This document shows positions 23,515-34,200 of a DNA stretch of 64,000 nt, in pieces. The position numbers were made by a program, and so were the translations under genes. The notes below the pieces were generated by a model. It saw nothing but the letters and a program-made list of their open reading frames with translations. It had not been told where the DNA came from and searched no databases. Source of the stretch: Antedon bifida (taxonomy: Eukaryota; Echinodermata; Crinoidea; Comatulida; Antedonidae); the NCBI GenBank assembly GCA_963402885.1, contig OY727098.1, positions 25,830,417-25,894,416 of the forward strand, in the 5' to 3' direction. How positions within the stretch are numbered: the stretch's first letter is position 1; every line of letters starts with the position of its first letter.

Positions 23515-24553
23515 GGTAATATATATCAAATTGGACTTACTGAACCAACATAGATTTTTATGAATATATAAATAACCTTTCATTTAACCACGTTCGAAGT
23601 AAATCTCTAAATAAAAATTACATTTTGTAGAGGACTGGCATTTAAATAACTTACACTTATTACACATATCTTTAGTTCACTCACTTTTATTTTTAAAACT
23701 AAACATATTATGGGAAAATAAAATTACATTATGTACATAAAATTATATTGTAATATCGCAATATATATCCTACACTATGTTAGTTTAAGTGGTTATCTAA
23801 TTTTTATAAACATATTTTATTGTACAATTTATAAATGTTAAAGAGTAGTGAATATAATTTACATGTAATTGTTTCTTTTGATTTTGATTTAAAGATGATG
23901 ATTATATTTTGGTGAATATTTCACGAACAAGAATTGCATTAAGAATGATGTAGAGCTAACAAAAACGTAAACAGATAAATATTGATAATTTCTCTGATTA
24001 ATGAATATCAAATGGTATAATAGTTTTCTGTGATTTAATTTCATATCAGGTCAGTAAGTTTAATGTATCATTTAAAGCCAGCACTTTAGCTAAACTTTCT
24101 TTGGCAGGTTGAGTTCATTTGTGGTAGTCACAAAAAGAGAAAGCCAACCTTTGTGGTACAGTAGTATGCCATGCTTGATTAAGACGTACACTCTTGTGTC
24201 CAAGAAAATCATGTAAATGCAAGCAAATTGTTAGTGCAGATAATGGACATAATTAGTAATTAAGTGACGTTTTTCTTTTATATTGTTAAATTGATTTATT
24301 AATATCTTGAATTGGACATTCATTTCACACGAAGCTAATATATGTTTCTATAGGTTTTGATAAAAGTTATACCTTATATGGTTAATGTCAGTTTGTTACT
24401 AAAAACACATTATTTTGCATTCATTATGCAACATTTAGGCTACTGCTTATATGTGGTCATCTAAATGTGTAGGTATGTTAATGACCTAGGGCCTAGGCTA
24501 CTGCTTGCGTGTGGTACTCTACTTTCTTTAATGAACTGTATTTTTTCATAGCA

Positions 24554-24559
24554 AATAAA
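24554..24559 (+). promoter_or_regulatory. Candidate distal polyadenylation signal
   Basis: aataaataaaa is followed within about 15 nt by a GT-rich stretch (tgttagtttgttg). If used, FCHO would have a 3' UTR of about 4.2 kb. Confidence 0.3.
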
Positions 24560-24919
24560 TAAAACATGTTAGTTTGTTGAAATCATCAATGTTGTCTGTT
24601 TTATTTAGTATTTTCTGTATGCGCGAGAGAGATTTTTTTAGGCCGTGTTTCTGCAGCAAAAATTCAACCGATAAACTGCCTGTGGAAACCAGGTTTAAAT
24701 GATTCCACTCAAGAAAAATTAACTGATAATTATCTCATTCAAATCAGATAATTATTGGATAAATGCAATAATTTTAACCTTTGACCTGAACGACAAATCA
24801 CTGCGTTGTGATAGGGCTCTTGGTTGTTTGGTAATGTCTGATGAACGCTTTATTTATATATAGTATCTGATTGGTTAATAAATTAACCGATAATTTTGTT
24901 ATGGCCTTAATCTGTCTTA

Positions 24920-25111
24920 AAGGCCTTTCACACCTGTTCCGGCACGGTTCCGGTCCGGCGAATCGAACATCAATGTTTCGTTTTGACGACGCTCCACGCG
25001 GCTATGCGCCAATCGATATGCGCGTAGCCGCGTAAAAACGAAACATGGACGTTCGATTGGATTTTCCGGCGCCGGACCGGAACCGTGCCGGAACAGGTGT
25101 GGAAGACCCTT
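24920..25111 (+). mobile_element. GC-rich palindromic MITE (TA target site)
   Basis: Arms of about 45 bp include ggcacggttccggtccgg and ccggaccggaaccgtgcc. An inner inverted pair is cgcggctatgcgcc/cgcgtagccgcg. TA lies on both sides. It is GC-rich in an AT-rich setting. Confidence 0.9.
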
Positions 25112-25384
25112 TAGTCTGCACTTTATGTGACCAAAAATGTGATGTGCCCATATATGGACATGATGATGTCATATCTCTTTACCATTCTCAAAAAATTTCA
25201 TCTGGTTTCAAATATATATTAAATAAATCAATGTTAACTTTTTGGTTAAATCTCTTTACCATATTTGGGAATATCACCATATTTGGGAATATCACCATAT
25301 TTGAGCACATCACACTTTTTTTGTCAGTTTGATATTACTAGTGTAGACCAGGGAAAAGCTCTTCCCTGTGTAGACAGAGCTTTA
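25111..25384 (+). mobile_element. AGCTCTGTC palindromic MITE, copy 7 (long, rearranged)
   Basis: It abuts the GC-rich MITE. It keeps tttatgtgaccaaaaatgtg, the gatgatgtcatatc core, three inner atcaccatatttggga units and a duplicated 3' end (gtgtagaccaggg then gtgtagacagagcttta). Confidence 0.8.
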
Positions 25385-25559
25385 TTATAAGCTAAACTTT
25401 GAAACCGTCTGAGGGCGCATGACAGAAAACAAAAAGCAGCAATTTTCGAGGTATATTGGAGGTATATTGAGAGCGTCATTCTGACGATGGAGCATTCCCT
25501 ACTTCTCTACGGAGCGCCATTTATGCCTTTATTTACTTCCGAAATAGAAATAGTACTAC

Positions 25560-25940
25560 GGTAACTGGTCCAGTGGATCAACTTTGGCACCGATGGAGCA
25601 CAGTGATATAGAATAGAAATAAGTCATTAATTTAATATATTTTCGTATGTTAATACTTTGCTCAAGTGGACCTAATTTGGCACAGGGGAGCACAGTAATA
25701 TAAAATAGAAATAAGTCACTGCATTTTAATATCTTTTCGTATGTTATTTTTATTGTTAATAAACTGAGTGGACCCAATTTGGTGCTAGTGGAGAACAGTG
25801 ATATAAAATAAAAATAAGTCACTGAATGTTAATATTATGTTAATACACTGTGCTTAATTGAACCCAATTTGACACCAGAGGAGCACAGTGGTATATAAAA
25901 ATAAAGTCACTAAATTTTAATAAATTTAAGAAACAACAAT
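25560..25940 (+). repeat. Subterminal repeat units of the foldback element, left side
   Basis: Four or so units of roughly 115 bp carry gagcacagtgatata, aaataagtcact and ttttcgtatgttaatac. Inverted counterparts occur at 29274-29450. Confidence 0.8.
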
Positions 25941-26017
25941 ATCCTTTGTGCTCCCTTTAGCAGAGTCAATGTTTAAAAAAAAACAATATTCATTATTTTC
26001 CATTAAAAAAAATATCC

Positions 26018-26084
26018 GTAGGAGTTCGAACCCAGGCTGACAGCACCCAAACCTGAGCATTACCCGTTAGGCCACAAAGTAGTA
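26018..26084 (-). repeat. tRNA-like remnant on the minus strand
   Basis: Read on the minus strand it has an A-box-like tggcctaacgggtaatgctc and a B box gggttcgaactcc at tRNA spacing. A diverged copy lies at 27957-28026. It points away from the plus-strand tRNA-like head 96 bp further on. Confidence 0.5.
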
Positions 26085-26179
26085 CATGACTGAACAGCTG
26101 ATAATAGTCTATTTATACGTGTATTACGTAATTCATCAGTACGTCATAACTATCATATTAACCTTCTTAAAACCAAATT

Positions 26180-26252
26180 GATCAGTTAGCTCAGTCGTCT
26201 GAGCGTCGTGTTTACAACACGTATGTCGTGGGTTCGATTCCCACGCTGGTCG
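26180..26252 (+). tRNA. tRNA-like sequence, anticodon position UAC (repeat-borne)
   Basis: The acceptor stem gatcagt/gctggtc pairs fully if wobble is allowed, the D stem is gctc/gagc and the T stem gtggg/cccac with ttcgatt loop. The anticodon loop reads tttacaa, with one mismatch at the base of its stem. The body resembles tRNA-Ile more than tRNA-Val. A tail and T run near 26431 follow, so it is more likely the head of a tRNA-derived SINE than a working tRNA. It carries no encoded CCA. Confidence 0.6.
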
Positions 26253-27189
26253 GTGGAATAGAGTTAAAGGCATGCGGCCACTGTGTTTGGGGTTCACAGA
26301 ATTATACGTCCCCCTTTCTACCACACATCATGAGGCGACAACATCAATGCATCCGGTGATGTGCTGGAAACGACCCCAAAAGGCTGTGGCAGGGCCTTAG
26401 TGCTGAGGCAGGGAGAGCACATTTGACATCTTTTTTTTTATTTAATTTTTTTTTCAACCTGTATTCAATCTCGTAAATTTTATGTTTGTCGCCCTCAATT
26501 GTAAAATAAATTGAATTTACTGTATTATTTTCATCGCAGGTGTACGAAACGGTTTGGTATGCCGTGCGTTGTTATGCAATGGTCAGGTGTAGTGGGAAAG
26601 ATGGTATTGTTAGTCATTCGCGGTCAACACGCCTCACTGTTAAATTTTGATTTTGTTTGCGAATATGTCCGATTCATGCAAGATATTGTATTGTAATATG
26701 TTATGAATAAACGTTTATGGTAGTTGGTGTGTATGGCGGCACCGTCCCAGAATAAATAAGTTTTAAACAAATTTGTCTCCGATGGTTTTTGTATGAGGTT
26801 AATGGAGAGTGAAATAAGATAAAATATAGAACATTTGCAAAGATGCCGATTTCTTGACCAATTTCGAAGCTTAGACTTTCGCCGCCGGGCTAGGCCTTAA
26901 GCATATACGAAGTCGAGTTTTAAAGTAGAAAACCCCACCTACAATTTTGAAGTCGCATCTGGATAGTTGAAATTTTAACATTATCATAATTATCATAGGT
27001 GATTATGTATAGTAATAAGTATAAGTGCAATTCTGGGCTCTATTTTCATTATTAGCTCTGCCCCAACGATGGGCTAGTACGAGAGTTAATATTGAATTTC
27101 ATATTTCAATGAATAGGTGCACTTTCCGGGGACAAGCTCTATTGTCCTGGTGTGTGAGTCTTATATAGTTTGTTTCATATAATAACAAC

Positions 27190-27260
27190 AATAATATCCT
27201 GGATTTATATAGCGCCTAATGTTGTGAAACCTCTAAGCGCTGAACGTTATTGCCCCAGTC
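27190..27260 (+). repeat. TTTATATAGCGCC...AAGCGCT dispersed motif
   Basis: tggatttatatagcgcctaa followed by cctctaagcgctgaacg. I recognise this motif as common in repeats of marine invertebrate genomes, but not as a named family. Confidence 0.4.
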
Positions 27261-27493
27261 ATTTTTTCCTGATCAAACACCTATGGAAACATACTCCCAT
27301 AATGCAGCTAGTAGCCTAATCAGCGCAAAGTTGTGTCATGTAAAGTGCCATTTTTTCGGGCGGGAACCGATGCAGAAAAAATGCAAAATTGTCTGCTCAG
27401 CCACAAGCATGGTGGGGTACTGAAGATTCTTATACATGTTGTTTGAAAAAATAATAGATGTCATTTCCGAGGACCTTGCAGCTCTATTTTAAA

Positions 27494-27650
27494 CAGTTTG
27501 GTATGCCGTGCGTTGTTATGCAAATGAGTTTGTGGTGTATTATGGGGAAGATGGTATGTTAGTCATTCGCGGTCAACAGGCCACACTGTTAAATTTTGAT
27601 GTTGTTAATCTTTACATTAGAAGATTGTTCAAATCATGTAAATAAAACAT
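27494..27650 (+). repeat. Third, partial and diverged copy of the inner block
   Basis: cagtttggtatgccgtgcgt and gttagtcattcgcggtcaac match 26547-26690 and 28497-28640, with small indels. Confidence 0.85.
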
Positions 27651-27956
27651 TTTCCGGGCGGGAAACTAGCAGCTCCTCTCCTTTAGTTTGCAAAAGTAAT
27701 CTCGAAAAAACTCCATGTGGAAAATAAGCCCACCCAAGAGTACTAAAAATGAAGAAGCACACAAGGTTTTATGGAAGTCTATTCAATGGAAAATAATGCC
27801 ATGCAACTTTGTTTCTGATTTTAAAAAAGGTCCACTTGTTTAGGCCTGACATTTACAACCCTCAAAATATCTCTCTTTTAAAATAAAAGAAAAACAATAT
27901 TCATTATTTTATTTATTTTTTATTTATTTTTTTTTATTTAAAAAAAAAAAATATTC

Positions 27957-28026
27957 GTAGAGGGGTTCGAACCCAATCTACTAGAGCTGAGAGCACCTAA
28001 ACCTGAGCATTACCCGTTAGGCCACG
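27957..28026 (-). repeat. tRNA-like remnant on the minus strand, second copy
   Basis: Same arrangement as 26018-26084. The minus-strand B box is gggttcgaacccc. Confidence 0.45.
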
Positions 28027-28129
28027 TAGTAGTACATGACTGAACAGCTGATAATAGTCTATTTAAACGTGTATTACGTAATTCATCAGTACGTCATAAC
28101 TATCATATTAACCTTCTTAAAACCAAAAT

Positions 28130-28202
28130 GATCAGTTAGCTCAGTCGTCTGAGCGTCGTGTTTACAACACGTATGTCGTGGGTTCGATTCCCACGCTGGT
28201 CG
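28130..28202 (+). tRNA. tRNA-like sequence, second copy
   Basis: Identical to 26180-26252 over the tRNA-like part, within the second direct-repeat copy. The same reservations apply. Confidence 0.6.
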
Positions 28203-29273
28203 GTGGAATAGAGTTAAAGGCATGCGGCCACTGTGTTTGGGGTTCACAGAATTATACGTCCCCCTTTCCACCACACATCATGAGGCGACAACATCAATGC
28301 ATCTGGTGATGTGCTGGAAACGACCCCAAAAGGCTGTGGCAGGGCCTTAGTGCTGAGGCAGGGAGAGCACATTTGACATCTTTTTTTTTATTTAATTTTT
28401 TTTTCAACCTGTATTCGATCTCGTAAATTTTATGTTTGTCGCCCTCAATTGTAAAATAAATTGAATTTACTGTATTATTTTCATCGCAGGTGTACGAAAC
28501 GGTTTGGTATGCCGTGCGTTGTTATGCAATGGTCAGGTGTAGTGGGAAAGATGGCATTGTTAGTCATTCGCGGTCAACACGCCTCACTGTTAAATTTTGA
28601 TTTTGTTTGCGAATATGTCCGATTCATGCAAGATATTGTATTGTAATATGTTATGAATAAACGTTTATGGTAGTTGGTGTGTATGGCGGCACCGTCCCAG
28701 AATAAATAAGTTTTAAACAAATTTGTCTCCGATGGTTTTTGTATGAGGTTAATGGAGAGTGAAATAAGATAAAATATAGAACATTTGCAAAGATGCCGAT
28801 TTCTTGACCAATTTCGAAGCTTAGACTTTCGCCGCCGGGCTAGGCCTTAAGCATATACGAAGTCGAGTTTTAAAGTAGAAAACCCCACCTACAATTTTGA
28901 AGTCGCATCTGGATAGTTGAAATTTTAACATTATCATAATTATTATAGGTGATTATGTATAGTAATAAGTAATAAGTATATATTTTTATTATTAGCTCTG
29001 CCCCACCCCAACCATGGCTAGTACTGGCGACTTAATATTTAATTTCATATTTCAATGAATGTGCACTTTCCGGGGATACTAAATAAGTATTTATCTTAGA
29101 CAAACGTAAGTTATTAAAATCACTGATATGGCTTGAAACTATTTTTTTCTTTTGCATTACGGATGGAGTAACCGTTATTTAACATAATAGCAAGTTTGAA
29201 ATATTTTTAAAGTATTTCCAGAAGTAATTTTTCTCGATGTTTTTGTATGTGACTATTTTTCGCTGTGCTCCAC

Positions 29274-29450
29274 CACTGACGCCAAATTGGATCCACTGGA
29301 GCACACTGTATTAACATACGAAAATATATTGAAACTGAATTGGGTCCACTGGAGCACAGTTTAACATACGAAAAGATATTAAAAGTAGTGACTTATTTCT
29401 ATTTTATATCACTGTGCTACTCTGGTGCTAAATTGGGTCCACTTGAGCAG
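29274..29450 (-). repeat. Subterminal repeat units of the foldback element, right side
   Basis: Units with ccactggagcaca, ttaacatacgaaaa and gtgacttatttctattttat are inverted relative to 25560-25940. There are fewer units than on the left. Confidence 0.8.
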
Positions 29451-29713
29451 TTACCGTAGTACTATTTCTATTATTGAAGTTAATAAAGGCATAAATGGCG
29501 CTCCGTAGAGAAGTAGAAAATGCTCCAGTCGTCAGAATGACGCTCTGAATATACCTCTTATAACTTTCGATGACTATTTATATGTATTTACTTGTATTAA
29601 TAACGGTTTTTAGGTAAAAAAACATTACATTTTATTACGTTGAGTGTTTTTGCAATTTTAACATTCCAAATTTGTAATTTTTTGATAGATACTGACTATC
29701 AATAAGCGCTTAG

Positions 29714-29770
29714 GCTAGTTAGCTAGGCCTAGCTAGCCCAGGCTAGGCTAGGCCTAGGCCTAGCTAGGAG
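29714..29770 (+). repeat. GGCCTAGCTA low-complexity patch
   Basis: Repeated ggcctag, gctagg and ctagcta blocks, partly self-complementary. Confidence 0.8.
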
Positions 29771-30904
29771 GTGTGGCGCAGCGAACACTCACACTCTTAT
29801 TCCAATATTTCAGTTGTGAAGGGAAAGACCTGGTGAGAAGGACCAGAAACATAACATGCTTGGAAAGCTCATGTAGCCTAGCGTATCTTAATCTGGTGCT
29901 ACTGCACTTTTGCACCTACTCTCGAATTTATTTTATTTAAAAACATTCACTTGCTGCGCGGTGAAGTCTTACTAATATTATGCCCAGATTTAGGTGCAAA
30001 AGTACAGTGTGCCTCTTGACTTTTAATAATGATGAAAAAAAGAGTACAAATACTAGACCTAGGCCTACTATCTAAACATATACTAATTAGTATTAATTAA
30101 TTACTAAACTAGTATTAATGCACATGTCAATTGTATGGCCCACTATACAACCCCTGGGAGAGGTGTGTCATGGATGTGTCATTTACAAATAATGCATCTA
30201 AAACCTAAATGGTTGGTACGTCATATCAATGAACAATGGCGTTAGGGTAACCACGTAAAGCAACCATATCATGAACAACATGGTCGAATGCTTCAAAATG
30301 GGTGGGTATGACGCACATCGGACAAATGACCCACCTCTCCTGGGGTCATATGGTGGGTCATACAATTGACAAGTGTAAAACAAAGTTTAAAACCAAATTA
30401 GAAAATTTGAAATAAAATAATTGAATGTACTGTTACCGGTCATACTAATCTACGCCAGGTAGGGGCCCGGTATCGCATGGTATTTAACTTATATTTTTAA
30501 GTTAAAATTAAAAAGTCAAAATCAGTTGAAATATTGTATCAACAACAAAACATCACTTATCACAGAGGGCAGTCTTCAGTTTTGGAATAAACAATCAATA
30601 TTTTGACAGTTTTGTACATATACAATTTATAAAACATAAATGGTAATATCACAATAACATTAAATATCATGTTAACATGTACTTTTTATATATTATACAT
30701 TTTATCATAAAACCCTACCGAGTGATATAAGGGCCTACTGGGCGAAGATTTATAGTATGACACACTGTTACTAACTAGCTAGGATGATTGTTAATAATAT
30801 TTGTGGACAAATTTTACACTTATTTCTACATACCGTAGAAACAAACTTATGTATAAAGCATTTATAATAAACTTTTAATAAAAAACTATATATTTCATTT
30901 TCAG

Positions 30905-30953
30905 ATGTTCAGATGCTTACAGTTTACAAGTGATCTAAATAAAAACATTTTCA
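30905..30953 (+). other. ZDHHC 5' UTR segment after a likely splice acceptor
   Basis: The acceptor tttcattttcag lies 50 nt before the ZDHHC start codon. This implies at least one upstream non-coding exon and a promoter further 5', possibly in 29.7-30.9 kb. Neither could be located with confidence. Confidence 0.4.
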
Positions 30954-31293
30954 ATGGCTCATTACCATGGTTACCCACGTCAAAATGAACACAACGGTGG
31001 TTTCGGAAGCTTACACGAAGAAGAGGCTGATTACGGACTTCCATTTAATAACGTTCGCACAATGGTGGTGGGAGTGTCGAAAGACGTAGACCGACAAAAA
31101 GAAACTGCGTATATAAGAACATCACCTCGTATTAAACGACTACCGTTTGGTTTGACATTTTTGCTGGACTCGGGAGGCTATTTACCATTAGGCTTTATTT
31201 TTTTTAGTTGGTTGTACAATTCCATATTTGTTCCATATATAGTACTTCATCCTCAATATAATGATGGAAATATTAATATCTACACTGTAATAG
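30954..31293 (+). CDS. ZDHHC21: ZDHHC exon 1: N-terminal extension and first membrane segment
   Basis: ATG at 30954 opens 113 codons. A hydrophilic, acidic and His/Asn-rich head ([15 protein letters not shown]) precedes [18 protein letters not shown], which matches the first ZDHHC21 membrane segment. A second ATG at residue 37 is an alternative start. Donor gtaagt, phase 1. Confidence 0.88.
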
Positions 31294-34200
31294 GTAAGTT
31301 TGTATTTAGTGAAAACATTTTCCTCTGATTTCGATTAGTATTGAGATATAGTTGAAATGTAAACCAGTAAAGTTTGAATAATGTTTTAAGCTCTGTCTAC
31401 ATTATCAAACTTTTTTTACAAAAAAATGTGATGTGACCATATATGGACATGATGATGTCATATCAATACCATATTTGGGAATATCACTACCATATTTGAG
31501 CACATCACACTTTTTGTCAAACTAGTTCGATAGTGTAGACAGAGCCTTATAATTTAACTTTTAATAGCTTGAAAGTTATAACATCACAATCCTGGATGGG
31601 TATAAGTTAATTATCATCCTCAAGCTTAACTTAAAACTGAGGAATTTCGGATTAGGCGCCCTCTATGGACCCACCCAACTATGTAGTGTCTACCGGGATC
31701 AACACCTCGGGAGACGATCGATAATAAAGAATTACACCCAATCTGAAAAGTTTATTTTAAGTTATTCTACCCAGAAAAGAAATCTTAACAATATATTTCA
31801 ATCATCTATTTTGTTAACCATTCATTTTTCTATTTTTTTCCACAGTTTATTATTTTTTCTCCATTTTCACTTTTGTGTCGTTGTTCCGAGCAACTACAGC
31901 TGATCCTGGTCGAGTGGATTTTGAAGGAGGACCAACGCCCCCTCACGGTAAGTATTCAAACTCTCTCTAGTTTTAAACATCAATTGTCATGTATTTGTTG
32001 GTTATGCAATTAACATACCTTTTCTCCCATTTCAAGATACAATTTCATTTGTTGCAAGGCCTGAATATTGCGCAATGTTAAACTCACCCGTAAAGTGCAC
32101 CCTCTGTTACTGCTCTGCTTCTACAGCCAAGATCATTGCCAGATTTCTGTAAGGCCTTTACTGTTACAGGTCATTCAATTAAAAAAGTGGTTGATTGAAT
32201 AAAATTTTGGATAATATAATAGTCATAAAACAAATATACAAATATTTTGTATTCGTTGAATGAGGATAAAATTTCTGTTCTATTCAAAGGAAATATTTTC
32301 CCCATTCATCTCATAAATATTCATTTGTATACTATTGTATTGTTGGCCGTAGAAAGAAGCAGAATTAAAATGTCATTATTTGAGATGATCCTATGCTATG
32401 TTAATTATTGTAGTTATAATCCATCATGTTGTTCTGGTCTATTTAGGTGCAAAGGATTGGTCTCTTTGTCAAAAATGTATGGTTCAACGACCAATCAAAT
32501 CTCACCACTGTAGTCGATGTATGCGTTGTATTCGTAAGATGGATCATCACTGTCCGTGGTAAGAACAGTACAGTACATATTACCGTTAAAATTTAGGCTT
32601 AGCATTTAGTAGGACCTAAGCAAACTCAAGCCAAGGCTCAGCATGTGGGCCGTGATTGTGAGGTAGGCCTAGGCTTACAAATTTGTGAGTCTAAATTTGC
32701 TCAAACTTTTTATGCCAGTCCCATTAGATTTCACTTACGCGGAGTCAACTGTACTTAAAATACTGTTACTATTTATTTATTTATTTATTTATTTATTGGT
32801 CATCACTTTTTTATCAGTGATACACACTGTCGTTAGTGGTGCAACCAAAATAAAACAATAACAATTGAGCAAAATACAGACAGGAAACAAAACAAAAGCA
32901 ACATAAAAATATATACTTAAGTATAGTATTGTTATATTAAACAATTTGTATTTGCTGCCCTCTTGAAATGAATAACTATCATGGTCAATTTTTTATTTGA
33001 TTATGTAACAATAATTAATACATGTTTTGACTTGTAACGATGACTCATTTAAACAAGATGTGTTTAGAATTGATAGACTTACAAAGTTTAATTGTGTTAT
33101 TATTTGTTTAGTGATAATTAAGAAGCACATGACATATTATATATGTGCATATTAATCGCATTGTGTTATGTTACAGTCATCATCACATGCCGATTATTGC
33201 TCTTTCTGTAAATAATAGCTTACATAAATTTAAGGTGATTTATTCATCTTAACTCAAATTCAACTTTGCGATAGTTGTCATTACGCTGTGTTTAGACACT
33301 ATCAAACTATTTTGACAAAAAAAAGTGTGATGTGCCCAAATATGGTAGTGATATGTCCAAGTATGATAGTGATATGACATCATCATGTCCATATATGGGC
33401 ACATCACATTTTTTTTTCACAAAAGTTTTAGGTTTCTGATTAATTTAGTAACAACAAAAATGACATACAGTATCTTGTCTTTATTATTTAATAATGAATT
33501 ATTAAAACTCCTTGAAATGCAAATAAAGTAGACAACATGAAAATGATATAAAGTATACACATCTGAAACATGATTTCATTTCATTACAGTTTTACATTAA
33601 AGGTAATCAAATTGCTTGATGTTTGATATAAAATATGTAACTTTAACAAATATGTATTACGATCTATTTATTACTCATTCATTTTTTCGTAGGATAAATA
33701 ATTGTGTTGGTGAAGATAATCACTGGTTGTTTTTGTTGTTGGTCTTTTATGCAGCGTTGCTTAGTATTTACACATTTACACTTCAAATCTTACATTTCTA
33801 CTATTTTCCACCTTGTGTGTCATGTGATAAGGTAGGTAATTCATACTTACAATTATAGAAATGTAAATAGTGATGTTTGTTTATGTGTTTTACTTGATTT
33901 GAAATATTGTATTTATTCAAATACACGCCCGCTTACACCTCCCTTGAATAAACACCCCCCCATAGAACATCATTTTGAAAAAAACTCCCCCTCCCCTTTA
34001 TTTGAATAAATATGGTAAATAAATGTTGATTTCACATACAGTATATACTTTAATGGAAAACAATCAGAGCACAATAGGGAACAATATAATATTGTCTTTT
34101 TATGTGCCATATCAAATATTTTTACAATTTGCCACAAATCAAATTAAATTTCAATAATTGTGCTCTTTGGTCAGAGTCAAACAGTCTAAGCCCTTGTCTG

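Larger units (their letters stand above)
25975..27134 (+). repeat. 1.15-kb direct repeat, copy 1
   Basis: From aaacaatattcatta to tgcactttccggggac. The core 26090-27010 differs from copy 2 (offset 1950) at only a handful of positions by eye. It includes two tRNA-like sequences and a 61-codon ORF with no known domain. Confidence 0.92.
27894..29076 (+). repeat. 1.15-kb direct repeat, copy 2
   Basis: Partner of 25975-27134. The outer parts are more diverged than the core, as expected for a recent duplication or gene conversion acting on the core. Confidence 0.92.
25459..29557. mobile_element. 4.1-kb foldback-like element with long TIRs
   Basis: gaggtatattgagagcgtca at the left reappears inverted at the right (tgacgctctgaatatacctc). 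The inverted similarity continues for over 100 bp (gagcgccatttatgccttta) and then through several diverged subterminal units (ccaatttgg...gagcacagtgatataa). It holds a 1.15-kb internal direct duplication and no recognisable transposase, so it looks non-autonomous. Confidence 0.8.

Noticed and set aside
25045..25332. 95-residue plus ORF
   Set aside because: It runs across the junction of two unrelated MITEs and has no protein-like features.
26136..26324. Minus ORF with WESNPRHTCC (also 28086-28274)
   Set aside because: It is the antisense translation of the tRNA-like sequence, a known annotation artefact.
26511..26696. 61-codon ORF present in both direct-repeat copies (also 28461-28646)
   Set aside because: Conservation between copies reflects their near identity as DNA, and one of the few changes alters an amino acid. 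No domain is visible.
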